This document shows, one piece after another, positions 1 to 9,447 of a stretch of DNA of 64,000 nucleotides (position 1 is its first letter; each line of letters starts with the position of its first letter). The notes beneath the pieces were generated by a model that ran no database searches, was not told where the DNA came from, and saw only the letters and a list, made by a program, of their open reading frames with translations. This stretch comes from Bacillus sp. PK3_68 (GTDB lineage Bacteria > Bacillota > Bacilli > Bacillales > Domibacillaceae), in contig NZ_NQYC01000002.1 of the NCBI RefSeq assembly GCF_003600835.1, positions 62,001 to 126,000 of the forward strand, written 5' to 3'. Both the position numbers and the translations under genes were made by a program.

Positions 1-2
1 AT

Positions 3-1388
3 TTATATCCTGAGGAAAGACAAGGATTGAAGTCCTTTCAAACAAGTGTAGCTGATCTTCAAAAATCGAGGCAGAAAGTGCTCGATTTAGCTGCTCAGGG
101 CAAAGATGCGGAAGCCTACGGACTTTATAAAAATCTGACTCAACGTCAGGAAATTAATCAAGCAATTAATGATCTGCAAAATTTCAATGAACAGTTAGCC
201 AATAACGTGAAAGAGAAAAATAATGAGAGGATGAAAACAGCCACAGTCGTTTCAGCTACAGTTGGATTACTAGGGGTTGCTGTTTTAATCTTAATCGGAT
301 GGATAATTACTCGAATCATTGTAAATCCAATCAAACAAATTCAAACTTTAATGTCCAAAGCGGAGGATGGCGATTTTACAATCGAGGGGAACTATCGTTC
401 TAAAGATGAAATAGGTCAGCTAGTACGATCTTTTAATAATATGATTAATGGATTAAAACAAATTATTAAAACCGTAAGTGTGACATCCGAATTGGTTGCA
501 GCTTCCTCTGAAGAGTTGAGTGCAAGTGCTGAGCAAAACAGCCAGGCAGGAGAAAGTGTATCTACAAATATTGAAGAACTGGCGAAAGGCTCAAACCGCC
601 AACTGCGAAGTGTGGAAGAGAGCACACGAATTATTAATGAGATGGCGGAACATGCGGAAAAAATCACTGTAAATGCTAAGCAAGTGTCACAAAAGGTTGC
701 CCAAACTTCTGAAATGTCTTCTGAAGGAAAGCAATCGATTGAAAAGGTTGTCCAACAGATGAATTCAATCAATGAAAATGTGATGGGATTAGACGTTTCT
801 ATAAAAGGGCTGAGTGAAAGCTCAAGTGAAATTGGGAGAATTAATGAAGTGATTACAGCTATTGCCGGTCAAACGAATCTTCTTGCCTTAAATGCTGCCA
901 TCGAGGCAGCCAGAGCAGGGGAAGCAGGGAAAGGATTTGCTGTAGTTGCAGATGAAGTGCGAAAGCTTGCCGAACAATCAGCAGCATCGGCCGAGCAAAT
1001 AACCAACTTAATACAAGTTATTCAAGACAATACAGGCCAAACATTGCAATCCATGAAATCTGCCGCAACAGAAGTAGAAGCAGGCTTGGGTGTAGTACAG
1101 GAAGCCGGGGAGTCGTTTGAAAAGATTGAGAACTCTATTCATGAAGTCGTTTCCCAAATTAAAGATGTTGCTGGCGCGATTAACGAATTGTCTGCGGGTA
1201 CAGTACAAGTTGCTAATTCAATGAATCTAGTCAAAGATGTAGCCGAAGAGTCAGCAGCAGGTAATGAAAGCGTGTCAACAGCAACAAAAGAACAGTTAAT
1301 TTCAATGGAGGAAATTTCTAAAGCGTCTACGACTTTAGCAGAAATATCAGAAGAACTCCAGCAATTGATTATGAAATTTAAAGTGTGA
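3..1388 (+). CDS. Methyl-accepting chemotaxis protein, 5' end outside window
   Basis: Membrane chemoreceptor that signals to CheA/CheW. The frame is open to the left edge (an internal TTG at 27 is not a convincing start), so the N-terminus and first membrane helix lie outside. Counting from codon 27, the visible part is a helical ligand-binding tail resembling a four-helix-bundle sensor (residues 1-70), a membrane helix (about 72-97), a HAMP domain (about 96-148) and a long coiled-coil signalling domain. The conserved hairpin tip ([18 protein letters not shown]) is near residue 280. No C-terminal CheR-docking pentapeptide is seen. The ligand cannot be inferred. Family assignment is very secure. 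Confidence 0.95.
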   Translation, partial: LYPEERQGLKSFQTSVADLQKSRQKVLDLAAQGKDAEAYGLYKNLTQRQEINQAINDLQNFNEQLANNVKEKNNERMKTATVVSATVGLLGVAVLILIGWIITRIIVNPIKQIQTLMSKAEDGDFTIEGNYRSKDEIGQLVRSFNNMINGLKQIIKTVSVTSELVAASSEELSASAEQNSQAGESVSTNIEELAKGSNRQLRSVEESTRIINEMAEHAEKITVNAKQVSQKVAQTSEMSSEGKQSIEKVVQQMNSINENVMGLDVSIKGLSESSSEIGRINEVITAIAGQTNLLALNAAIEAARAGEAGKGFAVVADEVRKLAEQSAASAEQITNLIQVIQDNTGQTLQSMKSAATEVEAGLGVVQEAGESFEKIENSIHEVVSQIKDVAGAINELSAGTVQVANSMNLVKDVAEESAAGNESVSTATKEQLISMEEISKASTTLAEISEELQQLIMKFKV

Positions 1389-1610
1389 AGTAGCTGAATA
1401 AAAAATAACCTTTAAAAATTCTTAGATTTAATTCACTTTTAAAGGTATAACGTATAAATGGATTGAAGTATTTAACTGCTTCAATATCATCGTTAAATAT
1501 GGCTTTAAGATCACGGTTGATAAGAAATCTTGTTAACCAGGATTTTTTTACCTTAGCTATACTTTATTACACAAAACTCTCAATCGTTCTATTTTGCCCC
1601 TTCACTTTTA

Positions 1611-1660
1611 AAACCCAGCTGCCTTCACATGAGAAGGTTAGCTGGGTTTCTTATTATTTT
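1611..1660 (+). terminator. Rho-independent terminator
   Basis: A ten-base arm (AAACCCAGCT) pairs with AGCTGGGTTT, and an inner CCTTC/GAAGG stem extends the hairpin. It is followed by a T-rich tract (ttattatttt). It lies about 220 bases after the chemoreceptor stop. A weaker inverted repeat (acctttaaaa/ttttaaaggt) sits just after the stop near 1408-1445. Confidence 0.8.
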
Positions 1661-2234
1661 CTTAACTAGTTGTCAGAACGAATATTCATTTTTTATTCAT
1701 CTTTTTTCTATTTAATCTCATCTGTTAATTTGCCTTTTACACTTACCCGACCTGCAAAGTCAAATGTGTGGTTAAGGCTGATGACACAAGGGTTTCTGTG
1801 CACATCAATTTCGAAAAATCACACCGACTTTATATATAATTTTGCTCCTTGGAAGTCGATTTTTTTTAGCTATAATTTTTATTCAAAAAAGATTAAAGTT
1901 AATTAGTATGATCCCATCACCATCCCGACCCAATCGATCTAGTTTCATTAGCTGTTTTTGTTGAATGGAATAAAATCTTTTATCATGAAGCTTCTAGTAA
2001 ATTACTCGAATTAAAAATGAACAAGGTTTCATTTCACTATACACCCTATTTTATCCGATAAAATAGGGTAACAGCTCAATGATGAGCCGTTACCCCGATC
2101 TTCATATCTAACATTTCTCAGACTTTATCTTCTTTTTTTTCTATTTTGTTCTTTGATGAATTTCCTAGCGTTTTTCATGCCACCCATACCATGAAACATG
2201 TCATTTATCTTTTCTTTTTCAATCATTTTAGAAT
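1661..2234. other. Non-coding stretch with two overlapping hairpins
   Basis: No gene is supported here; the short open frames have no ribosome site and no recognisable product. At 2043-2069 a perfect 12-bp stem closes a 3-base loop. At 2066-2095 a second stem (GGGTAAC/GTTACCC plus GCTCA/TGAGC, 4-base loop) shares its first four bases with the end of the first stem, so the two cannot both form fully. They lie about 140 bases downstream of the minus-strand GTPase gene and may end its transcript. Confidence 0.55.
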
Positions 2235-3215
2235 TTAAACCTTCATACTTAGTTTCTTTTTTAGTTTCCAATAACTTTCTAGCCTTTCAATCGATAAGAC
2301 GCCATCTTTAATGGCTTTTTGCACTGCACAGTTTGGCTCGTTTTTATGTGTACAGTCATTAAATTTACAATCATAAGCAAGTTCATCAATATCAGAAAAG
2401 GATTTCATTAAATCCGCACTAATAATCCCAAGTTCTCTCATCCCTGGAGTGTCTATAACAACACCTGAATTTGGCAGCATAATCAGTTCGCGTCTTGTAG
2501 TTGTGTGTCTACCCTTATCATCAGTTCTTATCCCATTTGTATCTAATACAATTTGACCAAGCAGGCAATTGATTAAGGTCGATTTTCCAACTCCAGATGA
2601 TCCTATAAACGCAACGGTCTTACCATTGGCAAGGTATTTCTTTAAGGACTGATATCCTTCATAAAAAGCACTTGTTGTAACAAGCACATCTACACCTATG
2701 GCAATAGAAGATATTTCATTAAGTCTTGCCTCTATTTCTTTACATAAATCTGATTTTGTAAGTACAATAACCGGTATGGCACCACTGTCCCAAGCAATAG
2801 AGAGGTAACGTTCGAGTCTGCGAAGATTAAAATCATTATTCAACGACATACATATAAAAACTGTATCAATATTTGTGGCAACAATTTGAATATCTTCCCT
2901 AGAACCTGCCACTTTACGTGCAAAAACACTTTTCCGTGTAAGTGTATGATGAATAATTCCGTTTCCCTGTGAATTATCCGTTCTGTCAACCATTACAAAA
3001 TCTCCAACAGCAGGGTATTCAGAAAGTTCTTTTACACTATAATGAAATTTCCCAGATATTTCAGCTGCAATATCGCCATCTTCCGTAATTACCTTATACA
3101 GATTTTTAGATTGCGAAGAAACTCGACCTACAAAAAGATCTTTATATAGTTTAGACTCCTGTATATATTCTTCAGTAAGTCCTAAATTTTTCATATCAGT
3201 ATTATTCAATTTCAT
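2235..3215 (-). CDS. rsgA: RsgA-like ribosome small-subunit-dependent GTPase
   Basis: Circularly permuted GTPase of the RsgA/YjeQ/YloQ family, which acts in 30S subunit maturation. The 326 residues show the permuted order: an N-terminal OB-like part, G4 TKSD (153-156), G1 GSSGVGKS (205-212), TTT of G2 (238-240), G3 DTPG (255-258), and a zinc knuckle from Cys283, Cys288, His290 and Cys296. A good AGGAGG stands five bases before the ATG. It is monocistronic and is not in the usual prpC-prkC-rsgA context, so it is more likely a second, accessory RsgA paralog than the housekeeping copy. That last point is inference from context. Confidence 0.9.
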   Translation of the reverse strand: MKLNNTDMKNLGLTEEYIQESKLYKDLFVGRVSSQSKNLYKVITEDGDIAAEISGKFHYSVKELSEYPAVGDFVMVDRTDNSQGNGIIHHTLTRKSVFARKVAGSREDIQIVATNIDTVFICMSLNNDFNLRRLERYLSIAWDSGAIPVIVLTKSDLCKEIEARLNEISSIAIGVDVLVTTSAFYEGYQSLKKYLANGKTVAFIGSSGVGKSTLINCLLGQIVLDTNGIRTDDKGRHTTTRRELIMLPNSGVVIDTPGMRELGIISADLMKSFSDIDELAYDCKFNDCTHKNEPNCAVQKAIKDGVLSIERLESYWKLKKKLSMKV

Positions 3216-3559
3216 TTCCTCCTAAAGTTTAGATCATAACTTTTGGGAGGTTTTATGCATAATTTATTTTGCACATACCTCCCCATTTGCTACAATCTCA
3301 AAGCTCTGGTTGCTAAACATAAAAGCAACATCTCCTTTCCATTATTTATAAGCTTTACTATATCACAATGCTCAATCATTATTAATTAATTATATGAGCA
3401 TAGGCTTTCTTAATTTAGGGCTAAAATGGAAAAAGAGCAATTATCCTTGTTTCTGGAAAGGCACCCGTGGCTTACTTTTGAAAATTGCCACATCTCTTTA
3501 TAGATGAAATTTAGAAGAGATTGAAAAGAATGATCCTAAACTTTACGAAGCAGTCTTAT

Positions 3560-3612
3560 ATTAAAAAGCCCCTCAGAATTGCTGAAATTAGCTAACTCTG
3601 AAAGGCTCTTTA
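3560..3612 (-). terminator. Terminator downstream of the EamA remnant
   Basis: Read on the minus strand, AGCC-tt-TCAGA pairs with TCTGA-gg-GGCT and is followed by TTTTT. It would serve the decayed transporter gene that ends at 3617. Confidence 0.6.
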
Positions 3613-3616
3613 TTTT

Positions 3617-3850
3617 TTAGAGATTGCTTAGTCTTGGAAGGAGATTTTTATTCAAAGCCAGTAACAATATCATCCCAAGAATACAGGCAGTACCAGCCCA
3701 TTGAAAAAAACCAAAAGGTTCTTTTAGCCAAAAGACCGTTGTGAGAACAGCTGCTAGTGGTTCTAAACTACCTAAAAGGCTTGTTTCGGCAGGTGAAAGG
3801 CTTTGCAAACTTTCGATATAAAACCAGAATGCAATCATTGTATTTAACAA
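3617..3850 (-). pseudogene. EamA/DMT-family transporter, C-terminal remnant
   Basis: Only the last ~75 residues of a drug/metabolite transporter remain. They show the typical EamA end: a helix followed by [16 protein letters not shown], then two membrane helices and a short basic tail. Upstream of about 3850 the frame continues to 3973 but no longer resembles the family and has no start or ribosome site. A normal member has about 300 residues and ten helices, so this is a truncated, non-functional relic. Confidence 0.75.
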
Positions 3851-4176
3851 ACATTTTCTTATAGTCGAGAGGAGTGGAACTGGATTATTGTACAGATCGG
3901 GCTTAGTACGAGATTTCTTATTCCAAATGGACTTCCGTAGAAGCACCCAAAAAGAATGTTGATTATCATTCAAGTGGTACTTTAAGAGATAATTTGCTTA
4001 TACAATTTTAAAAACCCGGGTATCTCTACACGAGAAGATTAATTTGGTTTCTTTGTGATATACGTCCAATTACTGAGCTATTTCATGCAGCTTCTACTAC
4101 TTTGGTTGTAATCGATGTAAGTTGATTGATTACGGGGACATGTTCAATTTGAGCAAATAACTGGTGAATGCTATTT

Positions 4177-4204
4177 TTGACATAAAAAATAACAAGAGTA
4201 TAAT
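4177..4204 (+). promoter_or_regulatory. Sigma-A promoter of the tetR-adh operon
   Basis: TTGACA at 4177-4182 and TATAAT at 4199-4204 are perfect consensus boxes separated by 16 bp. The predicted start site falls inside the palindrome that follows. Confidence 0.8.
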
Positions 4205-4209
4205 AGATT

Positions 4210-4238
4210 TTGAACAATTGTTCAAAACAGTTGTTCAA
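4210..4238 (+). promoter_or_regulatory. Probable TetR operator
   Basis: TTGAACAATTGTTCAA (4210-4225) is a perfect 16-bp palindrome, and a further half-site TTGTTCAA follows at 4231-4238. It sits immediately after the -10 box, where a bound repressor would block transcription. The likely ligand protein is the TetR regulator encoded 40 bases downstream (autoregulation, inferred). Confidence 0.75.
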
Positions 4239-4276
4239 AAAATACTCAACACCTCTATTAAAAATTGTGAAAGGGG

Positions 4277-4882
4277 ATGAGTCAATTAAAACAGAGCAGA
4301 AGTAATGACAGAAATAAAGATGTAAGAGATCAAATCCTTCGAGCAGCAAAACTGCTATTTGCGAAAAAAGGCTATGAAGGGACAACTGTTAGACAGATTT
4401 GTAATGAGGCGAATGTTTCGTTGGCTCTTGTTTCTTATCATTTCGGAGGGAAGGAGAACGTTTTCTTTGAGATGTTTGAACCGATTAGACAACTGTTTGA
4501 GAATATGAAATATGATTTATCTGATTCATTAGGTGCACTTAAGAGTTTTTGTAGACAGTTTGTTATTTTTAGAAATGAAGAAAGTGAATTAGTTAGTATA
4601 TTGCAGCAAGAGTTAGTAATGAATAGTCCGAGATTAGAGATGCTCACAGATGTATTTCTTCCTTCCTGGGAGCAGCTTCGCTTAATTTTACAAGAGTGTC
4701 AGGATAAAAAAACGATCGATTTTCCATCGGTTGATGCAGCAGTTAATTTTATAATGGGAACATTAATGTATTCTCTCAACAACGCATTTTTGAACCGAAC
4801 TCAATCTGAATTGTCTCCTGAACAGGTAGCAGATCTGGCTGTAAGCTTTATCATGAATGGACTACAAGCAACTTTAGAATAA
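4277..4882 (+). CDS. TetR/AcrR-family transcriptional regulator
   Basis: A 201-residue one-component repressor. Residues about 17-63 form the TetR helix-turn-helix (ILRAAKLLFAKKGYEGTTVR, then VSLALVSYHFGGKE). The rest is a helical ligand-binding and dimerisation domain. The AAGGGG directly abuts the ATG, which is too close for good spacing, and an in-frame TGA just upstream excludes an earlier start; a non-ATG start a few codons later is possible. It is cotranscribed with the alcohol dehydrogenase 18 bases downstream and preceded by its own consensus promoter and operator. It probably senses the substrate or product of that enzyme. Confidence 0.9.
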   Translation: MSQLKQSRSNDRNKDVRDQILRAAKLLFAKKGYEGTTVRQICNEANVSLALVSYHFGGKENVFFEMFEPIRQLFENMKYDLSDSLGALKSFCRQFVIFRNEESELVSILQQELVMNSPRLEMLTDVFLPSWEQLRLILQECQDKKTIDFPSVDAAVNFIMGTLMYSLNNAFLNRTQSELSPEQVADLAVSFIMNGLQATLE

Positions 4883-4900
4883 GGAAAGAGGTAAGGAAAG

Positions 4901-5920
4901 ATGAAAGCGGCAAAAATATATGGAGCAAGAGATATTCGAGTAGAAGAAGCAGAATTACCCACCCTTGAAGAGGGAATGGTAAAGGTAAAAGTTGAATACG
5001 CTGGTATCTGTGGAAGTGATATGCATGAGTATTTAGCTGGTATTTATCCAATGCGTACCCAGCCTGTTCTAGGTCATGAGTTTTCGGGTGTAGTTGTAGA
5101 AGTAGGAGAAGGAGTAACAAAGACAAAAGTGGGAGATCGGGTAGCCGTTGAACCTCTTATTCCTTGTGGAAAATGTGATAATTGCCAAAGAGGATTTGTA
5201 AATTTGTGTACGGAACGTCAAGGCTATGGGTATACGGTTTCAGGTGGATTTGCCCAATTTGCAGTGGTGAAGCAAGAAAATACTTTCCATTTACCTGAAA
5301 ATATGAGTTTAGAGCTTGGTGCACTCGTTGAGCCAACAGCTGTTGCGGTTCACGCTGTCCGCCAAAGTCAATTAAAGCTCGGGGATTCTGCAGCCATATT
5401 TGGTGCTGGCCCAATAGGATTATTGTTGTTACAAGCTGTTAAAGCAGCAGGAGCAAGTGAAATTTTTATAGTGGAAGTATCGGATGAACGTCATCAAAAG
5501 GCGTTAGAACTTGGAGCTACATATGTGCTTAACCCAATTGATACAGATGCTGTAGCGTTTATTCGTGAAAAAACAAATGGGGGAGTAAACGTTGCCTATG
5601 ATGCTGCAGGCGTTCAAGCAACATTTACAAGTGGCGTAGGGTCTGTACGCCCAGGCGGTGAATTCAAAGTTGTAAGTGTGTGGGAAAAACCGGTCAATTT
5701 TGATCCTAATATGATCGTTAGAACGGAAGCGAAAATCAGTGGATCATATGCATATATTCGTTTATTCCCAGAAGTCATTCGTTTGCTTGCAAGTGGCATA
5801 ATTGACGGGAATGCCGTTATTACAAGTGAGATTGCATTAGATGACATTGTTGAAAAAGGCTTCGAAACATTAACGAAAGACCGCAGTCAGTGTAAAATTT
5901 TAGTGAATATGAGCCTTTAG
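4901..5920 (+). CDS. Zinc-dependent medium-chain alcohol/polyol dehydrogenase
   Basis: NAD(P)-dependent oxidoreductase of the sorbitol/threonine/butanediol dehydrogenase group, 339 residues. Catalytic zinc ligands are Cys37, His59 and Glu60, with Glu144 in the usual LVEP motif. The structural zinc site is Cys89, 92, 95 and 103. The Rossmann motif GAGPIG is at 168-173. The gene has a GGAAAG site before its ATG and is the second gene of the TetR operon. The substrate cannot be fixed from sequence; a short polyol or secondary alcohol is the likeliest. Confidence 0.9.
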   Translation: MKAAKIYGARDIRVEEAELPTLEEGMVKVKVEYAGICGSDMHEYLAGIYPMRTQPVLGHEFSGVVVEVGEGVTKTKVGDRVAVEPLIPCGKCDNCQRGFVNLCTERQGYGYTVSGGFAQFAVVKQENTFHLPENMSLELGALVEPTAVAVHAVRQSQLKLGDSAAIFGAGPIGLLLLQAVKAAGASEIFIVEVSDERHQKALELGATYVLNPIDTDAVAFIREKTNGGVNVAYDAAGVQATFTSGVGSVRPGGEFKVVSVWEKPVNFDPNMIVRTEAKISGSYAYIRLFPEVIRLLASGIIDGNAVITSEIALDDIVEKGFETLTKDRSQCKILVNMSL

Positions 5921-5984
5921 TTTACAAACGAGTGATTAAACTTATCTTTTGTTATGTTATCAGCTATTGCTTTACAAGAAATAG

Positions 5985-6028
5985 GCCTCCTGTACAGTAA
6001 ATTCATATTACTGTACAGGAGGCTTTTA
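5985..6028 (+). terminator. Strong terminator of the tetR-adh operon
   Basis: A perfect 16-bp stem (5985-6000 with 6008-6023; GCCTCCTGTACAG core) encloses a 7-base loop and is followed by TTTTA. Confidence 0.9.
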
Positions 6029-6049
6029 TGATTACCGGATATGGCCGTT

Positions 6050-6155
6050 CTTACTGTTGCTCAAGCACCATTTGGAGGAATAAAAGGGCCGTGAAGGTGG
6101 ACATCAAGGACTGGACGAATACTTAGAGGAAAAATATATTTCCATGGATATTAAA
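6050..6155 (+). pseudogene. Aldehyde dehydrogenase C-terminal remnant
   Basis: Two reading frames together give the family's C-terminal signature: TVAQAPFGGIKG, then after a shift EGGHQGLDEYLEEKYISMD. This matches the end of succinate-semialdehyde-type NAD(P)-dependent aldehyde dehydrogenases. Everything upstream is missing and the frame is broken at the GPG/E junction, so it is a relic. Confidence 0.75.
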
Positions 6156-6439
6156 ACAAATAATTCAAAGAGCAACTGTTCATTGTAAAAACATTGTGAT
6201 ATATAAACATAACTCTTAACATATTTTTTACGTTTTCTGCTGACGCTGCCCAATATAGACTGAATCATAAGCACTCTTATAGTGAATTGATCCCTGTCAA
6301 ATAGTCAATAAAAAAAGCATAATTATGCAGCCTGGGCTCTATATTGATATAGACTCAGGTTGTTTAATTTTAGTATTGGGGATTACCTTGCTTATTTATT
6401 TCACCGATGATGTTTGCGGATACACCAACAAGTTTTTTA

Positions 6440-7096
6440 ATTGCCCACACGATCATTTGTATCCCGTATGTTATTTCATAGTACTAACAGGGTTAAGCGG
6501 AGGCAACGGAATCCACCGCCCCCGAGATCAAGATGCCGAAAAAGAAAGAGAATACAAAGTATTACCTTCAATTGGGAAGAAGACTTATACGGTTGTATTT
6601 TTTGTTGGCTGTATTATGGATATGATGTTCTTAAAAATCAATGATGACAGTGTGAAACTGCTGCAACTAGCAGTCTGTGAAGCTCTTTTGCATCATAGCG
6701 GAAAAAAGAAAGACTATTCACTAGCTCAAAAGAATACTGGATTGTTTGAAAAATATGATTTTTATTTTATTATTTACGGCATGTTCAAAAAGTCATTAAT
6801 AAGCCTGAGCAATTAATAAAGCAGATATGAGGGATTGATTATCGCTTTTTTGAAAAATAGGACATGTGTGCTGCGGATCGGCAGGAATCTACAATGTTGT
6901 CCACTACAATGAAGCGATGGAAGTGTTGAATCAAAAGATGAATCATATTAAAAAAGTGGAGCTAGATATCATCGTCATAAGTAATCCGCGCTGCTATTTA
7001 CAGATGAAATTAGGGGCCAGGCGCGTAGGGAAGGCAGAAAAAATCAAAGTTGTTCATATTGTTAAACTGCTAGCCGAAGCCTATGGGATACACTAA
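6440..7096 (+). pseudogene. glcF: Glycolate oxidase iron-sulfur subunit remnant
   Basis: GlcF is the 4Fe-4S/CCG-domain subunit of glycolate dehydrogenase. The 3' part from 6869 is well preserved and starts with CCGSAGIYN, one of the two CCG-domain motifs, then QMKLGARR and VVHIVKLLAEA up to the stop at 7096. Further upstream (about 6570-6770) a degenerate first CCG domain can be read (VVFFVGCIMD, LLQLAVCEALLHHSGKK), but its own CCG cysteines are gone. The N-terminal ferredoxin-like part is unrecognisable. A frameshift near 6815-6865 separates the halves. Non-functional. Confidence 0.75.
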
Positions 7097-7186
7097 TTCT
7101 TAATCAACGAATAAATTAATGTGAAATTTTCTGTCAATTCTAAATTAAAAAATAAAATGAAGGCAGATTAATTTGAATTAATATAC

Positions 7187-7217
7187 ACCGTTTGCGTAAT
7201 GGCTACGCTATAACGGT
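7187..7217 (+). promoter_or_regulatory. Dyad upstream of the acyl-CoA operon
   Basis: Outer arms ACCGTT/AACGGT and inner arms GCGTA/TACGC form an interrupted dyad ending four bases before the ribosome site. It may be an operator or a leader hairpin; no regulator gene is adjacent, so the role is inferred. Confidence 0.45.
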
Positions 7218-7231
7218 AAAAGGAGTGAGGA

Positions 7232-8389
7232 GTGGTGAGACAATTACAACTTCCGGCATTTAAATTTACGGAAGAACAAAAAGAGTTTCGGAAAGAAGTC
7301 CGTTCTTTCTTACAAGCTGAGAAACAAAAAGGAACATTTGACACACATGCTGATTCTTGGCTGAGCGCATATAGTGAGGAATTTTCGAAAAAGATTGGGG
7401 CCCAAGGCTGGATTGGGATTACATTTCCAAAAAAATACGGAGGGCAAGCACGCTCCTCGATTGACCGTTACATCGTTACAGAAGAGCTTTTGGCTTTTGG
7501 AGCTCCTGTTGCATCACACTGGTTTGCGGATCGTCAATCTGGGCCGTTACTTTTAAAGTTTGGAACAGAAGAACAGAAGGAATTTTTCATTCCAAAAATC
7601 GTGAAAGGTGAATGTTATTTTTCCATTGGTCTTTCTGAACCAAACTCAGGATCTGATTTAGCATCACTAAAAACAACTGCTGAAAGAGTGGATGGCGGCT
7701 GGGTCGTTAATGGAATGAAGACATGGACCTCTGGTGCTCATCATTCGCACTACATGATCACCCTTTGCCGAACTTCTCCCCAGGATCCAAAAAATCGTCA
7801 TGGGGGTATGAGTCAGCTAATTATTGATCTTAAATCTGATGGTGTAACTATTCGGCCAATTCAGTTCTTAACGGGTGAACATCATTTTAATGAAATCTTT
7901 CTTGAAAACGTGTTTGTTCCAGATAACAGAGTAGTTGGAGAAGTTGGAAATGGCTGGGCACAAGGGTTAACTGAATTGGCATTCGAACGAAGTGGTCCGG
8001 AACGAATTTTAAGCACATTTCCACTGCTTGAAGAGGCGATTCGTTTATTGAAAGAAAAAAAGGATCATAAAGGTTTGATGGATGCTTCGAAACTAGTAAG
8101 CCGAATGTGGTCACTGCGTAATATGTCGATAGGGATTGCAGCTCTGCTTGAAGAGAAAAAAGATGTGAACTTAGCAGCTGCGCTAGTGAAAGATCTTGGC
8201 AACAGCTTTGAGCAACATGTAGCTGAAGTCATTCGGCTTCTTTTACCAGCGGTGCCAAGCAAGAATGCAGAAGATGAGTATGCCAGGCTGTTAGCAGAAT
8301 CCATTTTACATGGCCCAGGGTTTACTATTCGTGGGGGGACAACTGAAATCCTCAGAGGAATAGTAGGAAAAGGAGTGATATCTGCATGA
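7232..8389 (+). CDS. Acyl-CoA dehydrogenase, probable catalytic subunit
   Basis: FAD enzyme that introduces an alpha,beta double bond into an acyl-CoA; 385 residues, first gene of a four-gene operon. The FAD/substrate motif LSEPNSGSD is at 134-142, WTSG at 165-168, and the C-terminal GGTTEILR near 370. At the position of the MCAD C-terminal catalytic Glu there is Gly. Glu252 in FERSGPERI aligns by eye with the helix-G catalytic Glu of isovaleryl-CoA dehydrogenases, so it is the candidate base. Start GTG at 7232 or 7235, both served by the AGGAGTGAGG run. The next gene overlaps by 4 bases. The pair resembles two-subunit acyl-CoA dehydrogenases such as PimC/PimD (inference). Confidence 0.9.
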   Translation: MVRQLQLPAFKFTEEQKEFRKEVRSFLQAEKQKGTFDTHADSWLSAYSEEFSKKIGAQGWIGITFPKKYGGQARSSIDRYIVTEELLAFGAPVASHWFADRQSGPLLLKFGTEEQKEFFIPKIVKGECYFSIGLSEPNSGSDLASLKTTAERVDGGWVVNGMKTWTSGAHHSHYMITLCRTSPQDPKNRHGGMSQLIIDLKSDGVTIRPIQFLTGEHHFNEIFLENVFVPDNRVVGEVGNGWAQGLTELAFERSGPERILSTFPLLEEAIRLLKEKKDHKGLMDASKLVSRMWSLRNMSIGIAALLEEKKDVNLAAALVKDLGNSFEQHVAEVIRLLLPAVPSKNAEDEYARLLAESILHGPGFTIRGGTTEILRGIVGKGVISA

Positions 8390-9447
8390 GTGAGATGAAA
8401 TCATTAATTGAAGACACTGCTGGAAAAATTTTAAAAGACTTATCGACTAAAGAACAACGGGAACGTTTTGAAGAAGGTGAGTGGGCGAGTTCACTTTGGA
8501 AAACGATTCAAGAATCCGGGCTAACATTACTTGGAATTGAAGAAGAGAAAGGCGGAGTCGGCGGGGATCATGAGGACGTTTTTGCTATCTTGCGCGTCGT
8601 TGGAAAGTACGCTGCTCCAATTCCTTTAGCTGAGGTTATATACGCCAATCAATTTCTTGCCACACATGACGGTGAGGTGGAGGATAAATTAAGAGTCGTT
8701 CATTTCGCTGAAGAGAGTTCTATGATTCAATCTCCGTATAAGTTGATACATGTTCCATACGGAAGATATGTTGACGAAGTGGTTGTAATCCGGCAGGAGG
8801 GTCAACAAGCTTATTATTCAATTGTCAATGTATCAACAGGTGAAATTGAGAAGAATGCCAATTTAGCTGCAGAGCCTCGTGATAACTTAACCTTTTTAAA
8901 TCTAGGAGAAACAAAGAAATTAGATCTAAGTTTTAAAGAGGCTTTAGAAAATTACACAAAATTCTTAGCGCTTAGCCGTGTGGCAATGATGACAGGAGCG
9001 ATGGAAAGTGTACTTGCTTTATCTACTCTTTATGCAAAAGAGCGCCATCAGTTTGGTCGTCCTCTGCACAAGTTCCAAGCCGTCCAGCATCACCTGACTG
9101 CAATGGCTGGCGAGGTGGCTGCTGCCTATTCAACACTTTCTGTGGCGAGTTCATCTTATCCATCAGAATTAGGGAAAGAGCAAATTGCAATGGCTAAAAT
9201 CGAGTTATCCGCTAACGCGAATGTGGTCGCAAAAGCTGCACACCAGCTTCATGCTGGAATTGGAATGACATATGAACATGAACTTCATCATTTTACCCGT
9301 CGTTTGTGGTCGTGGCGTGAAGAAGCAGGAAATGAGACATATTGGGCTGATCAGTTAGCTAGTTTGTATCAGGCTCGAGAAGAAACGATTTGGGAATCGA
9401 TTACTCATGTAAAAGGAGAGGAAACACATGCCGGATCTACTGTTTGA
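8386..9447 (+). CDS. Acyl-CoA dehydrogenase, probable non-catalytic partner subunit
   Basis: A 353-residue acyl-CoA dehydrogenase homologue translated with an ATGA overlap from the preceding gene. The C-terminal domain keeps the FAD-contacting region (KERHQFGRPLHKFQAVQH) but the middle beta domain is short and poorly conserved. At the helix-G position its neighbour has FER, whereas this protein has LSR, and it also lacks a YEGT-like C-terminal Glu, so no catalytic base is visible. This suggests a structural subunit of a heteromeric dehydrogenase, as known for some steroid and dicarboxylate acyl-CoA dehydrogenases. That role is inference. Confidence 0.85.
   Translation: MSEMKSLIEDTAGKILKDLSTKEQRERFEEGEWASSLWKTIQESGLTLLGIEEEKGGVGGDHEDVFAILRVVGKYAAPIPLAEVIYANQFLATHDGEVEDKLRVVHFAEESSMIQSPYKLIHVPYGRYVDEVVVIRQEGQQAYYSIVNVSTGEIEKNANLAAEPRDNLTFLNLGETKKLDLSFKEALENYTKFLALSRVAMMTGAMESVLALSTLYAKERHQFGRPLHKFQAVQHHLTAMAGEVAAAYSTLSVASSSYPSELGKEQIAMAKIELSANANVVAKAAHQLHAGIGMTYEHELHHFTRRLWSWREEAGNETYWADQLASLYQAREETIWESITHVKGEETHAGSTV

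Noticed and set aside
416-772. 118-residue minus-strand frame inside the first chemoreceptor
   Set aside because: Shadow of a strongly coding plus-strand gene; no ribosome site or family.
1463-1906. Two plus-strand frames after the chemoreceptor
   Set aside because: They run through the terminator hairpin, lack ribosome sites and have low-complexity hydrophobic composition.
6325-6439. N-terminal part of the frame that runs into the glcF remnant
   Set aside because: It begins hydrophobic and does not resemble GlcF; treated as chance extension rather than a gene start.
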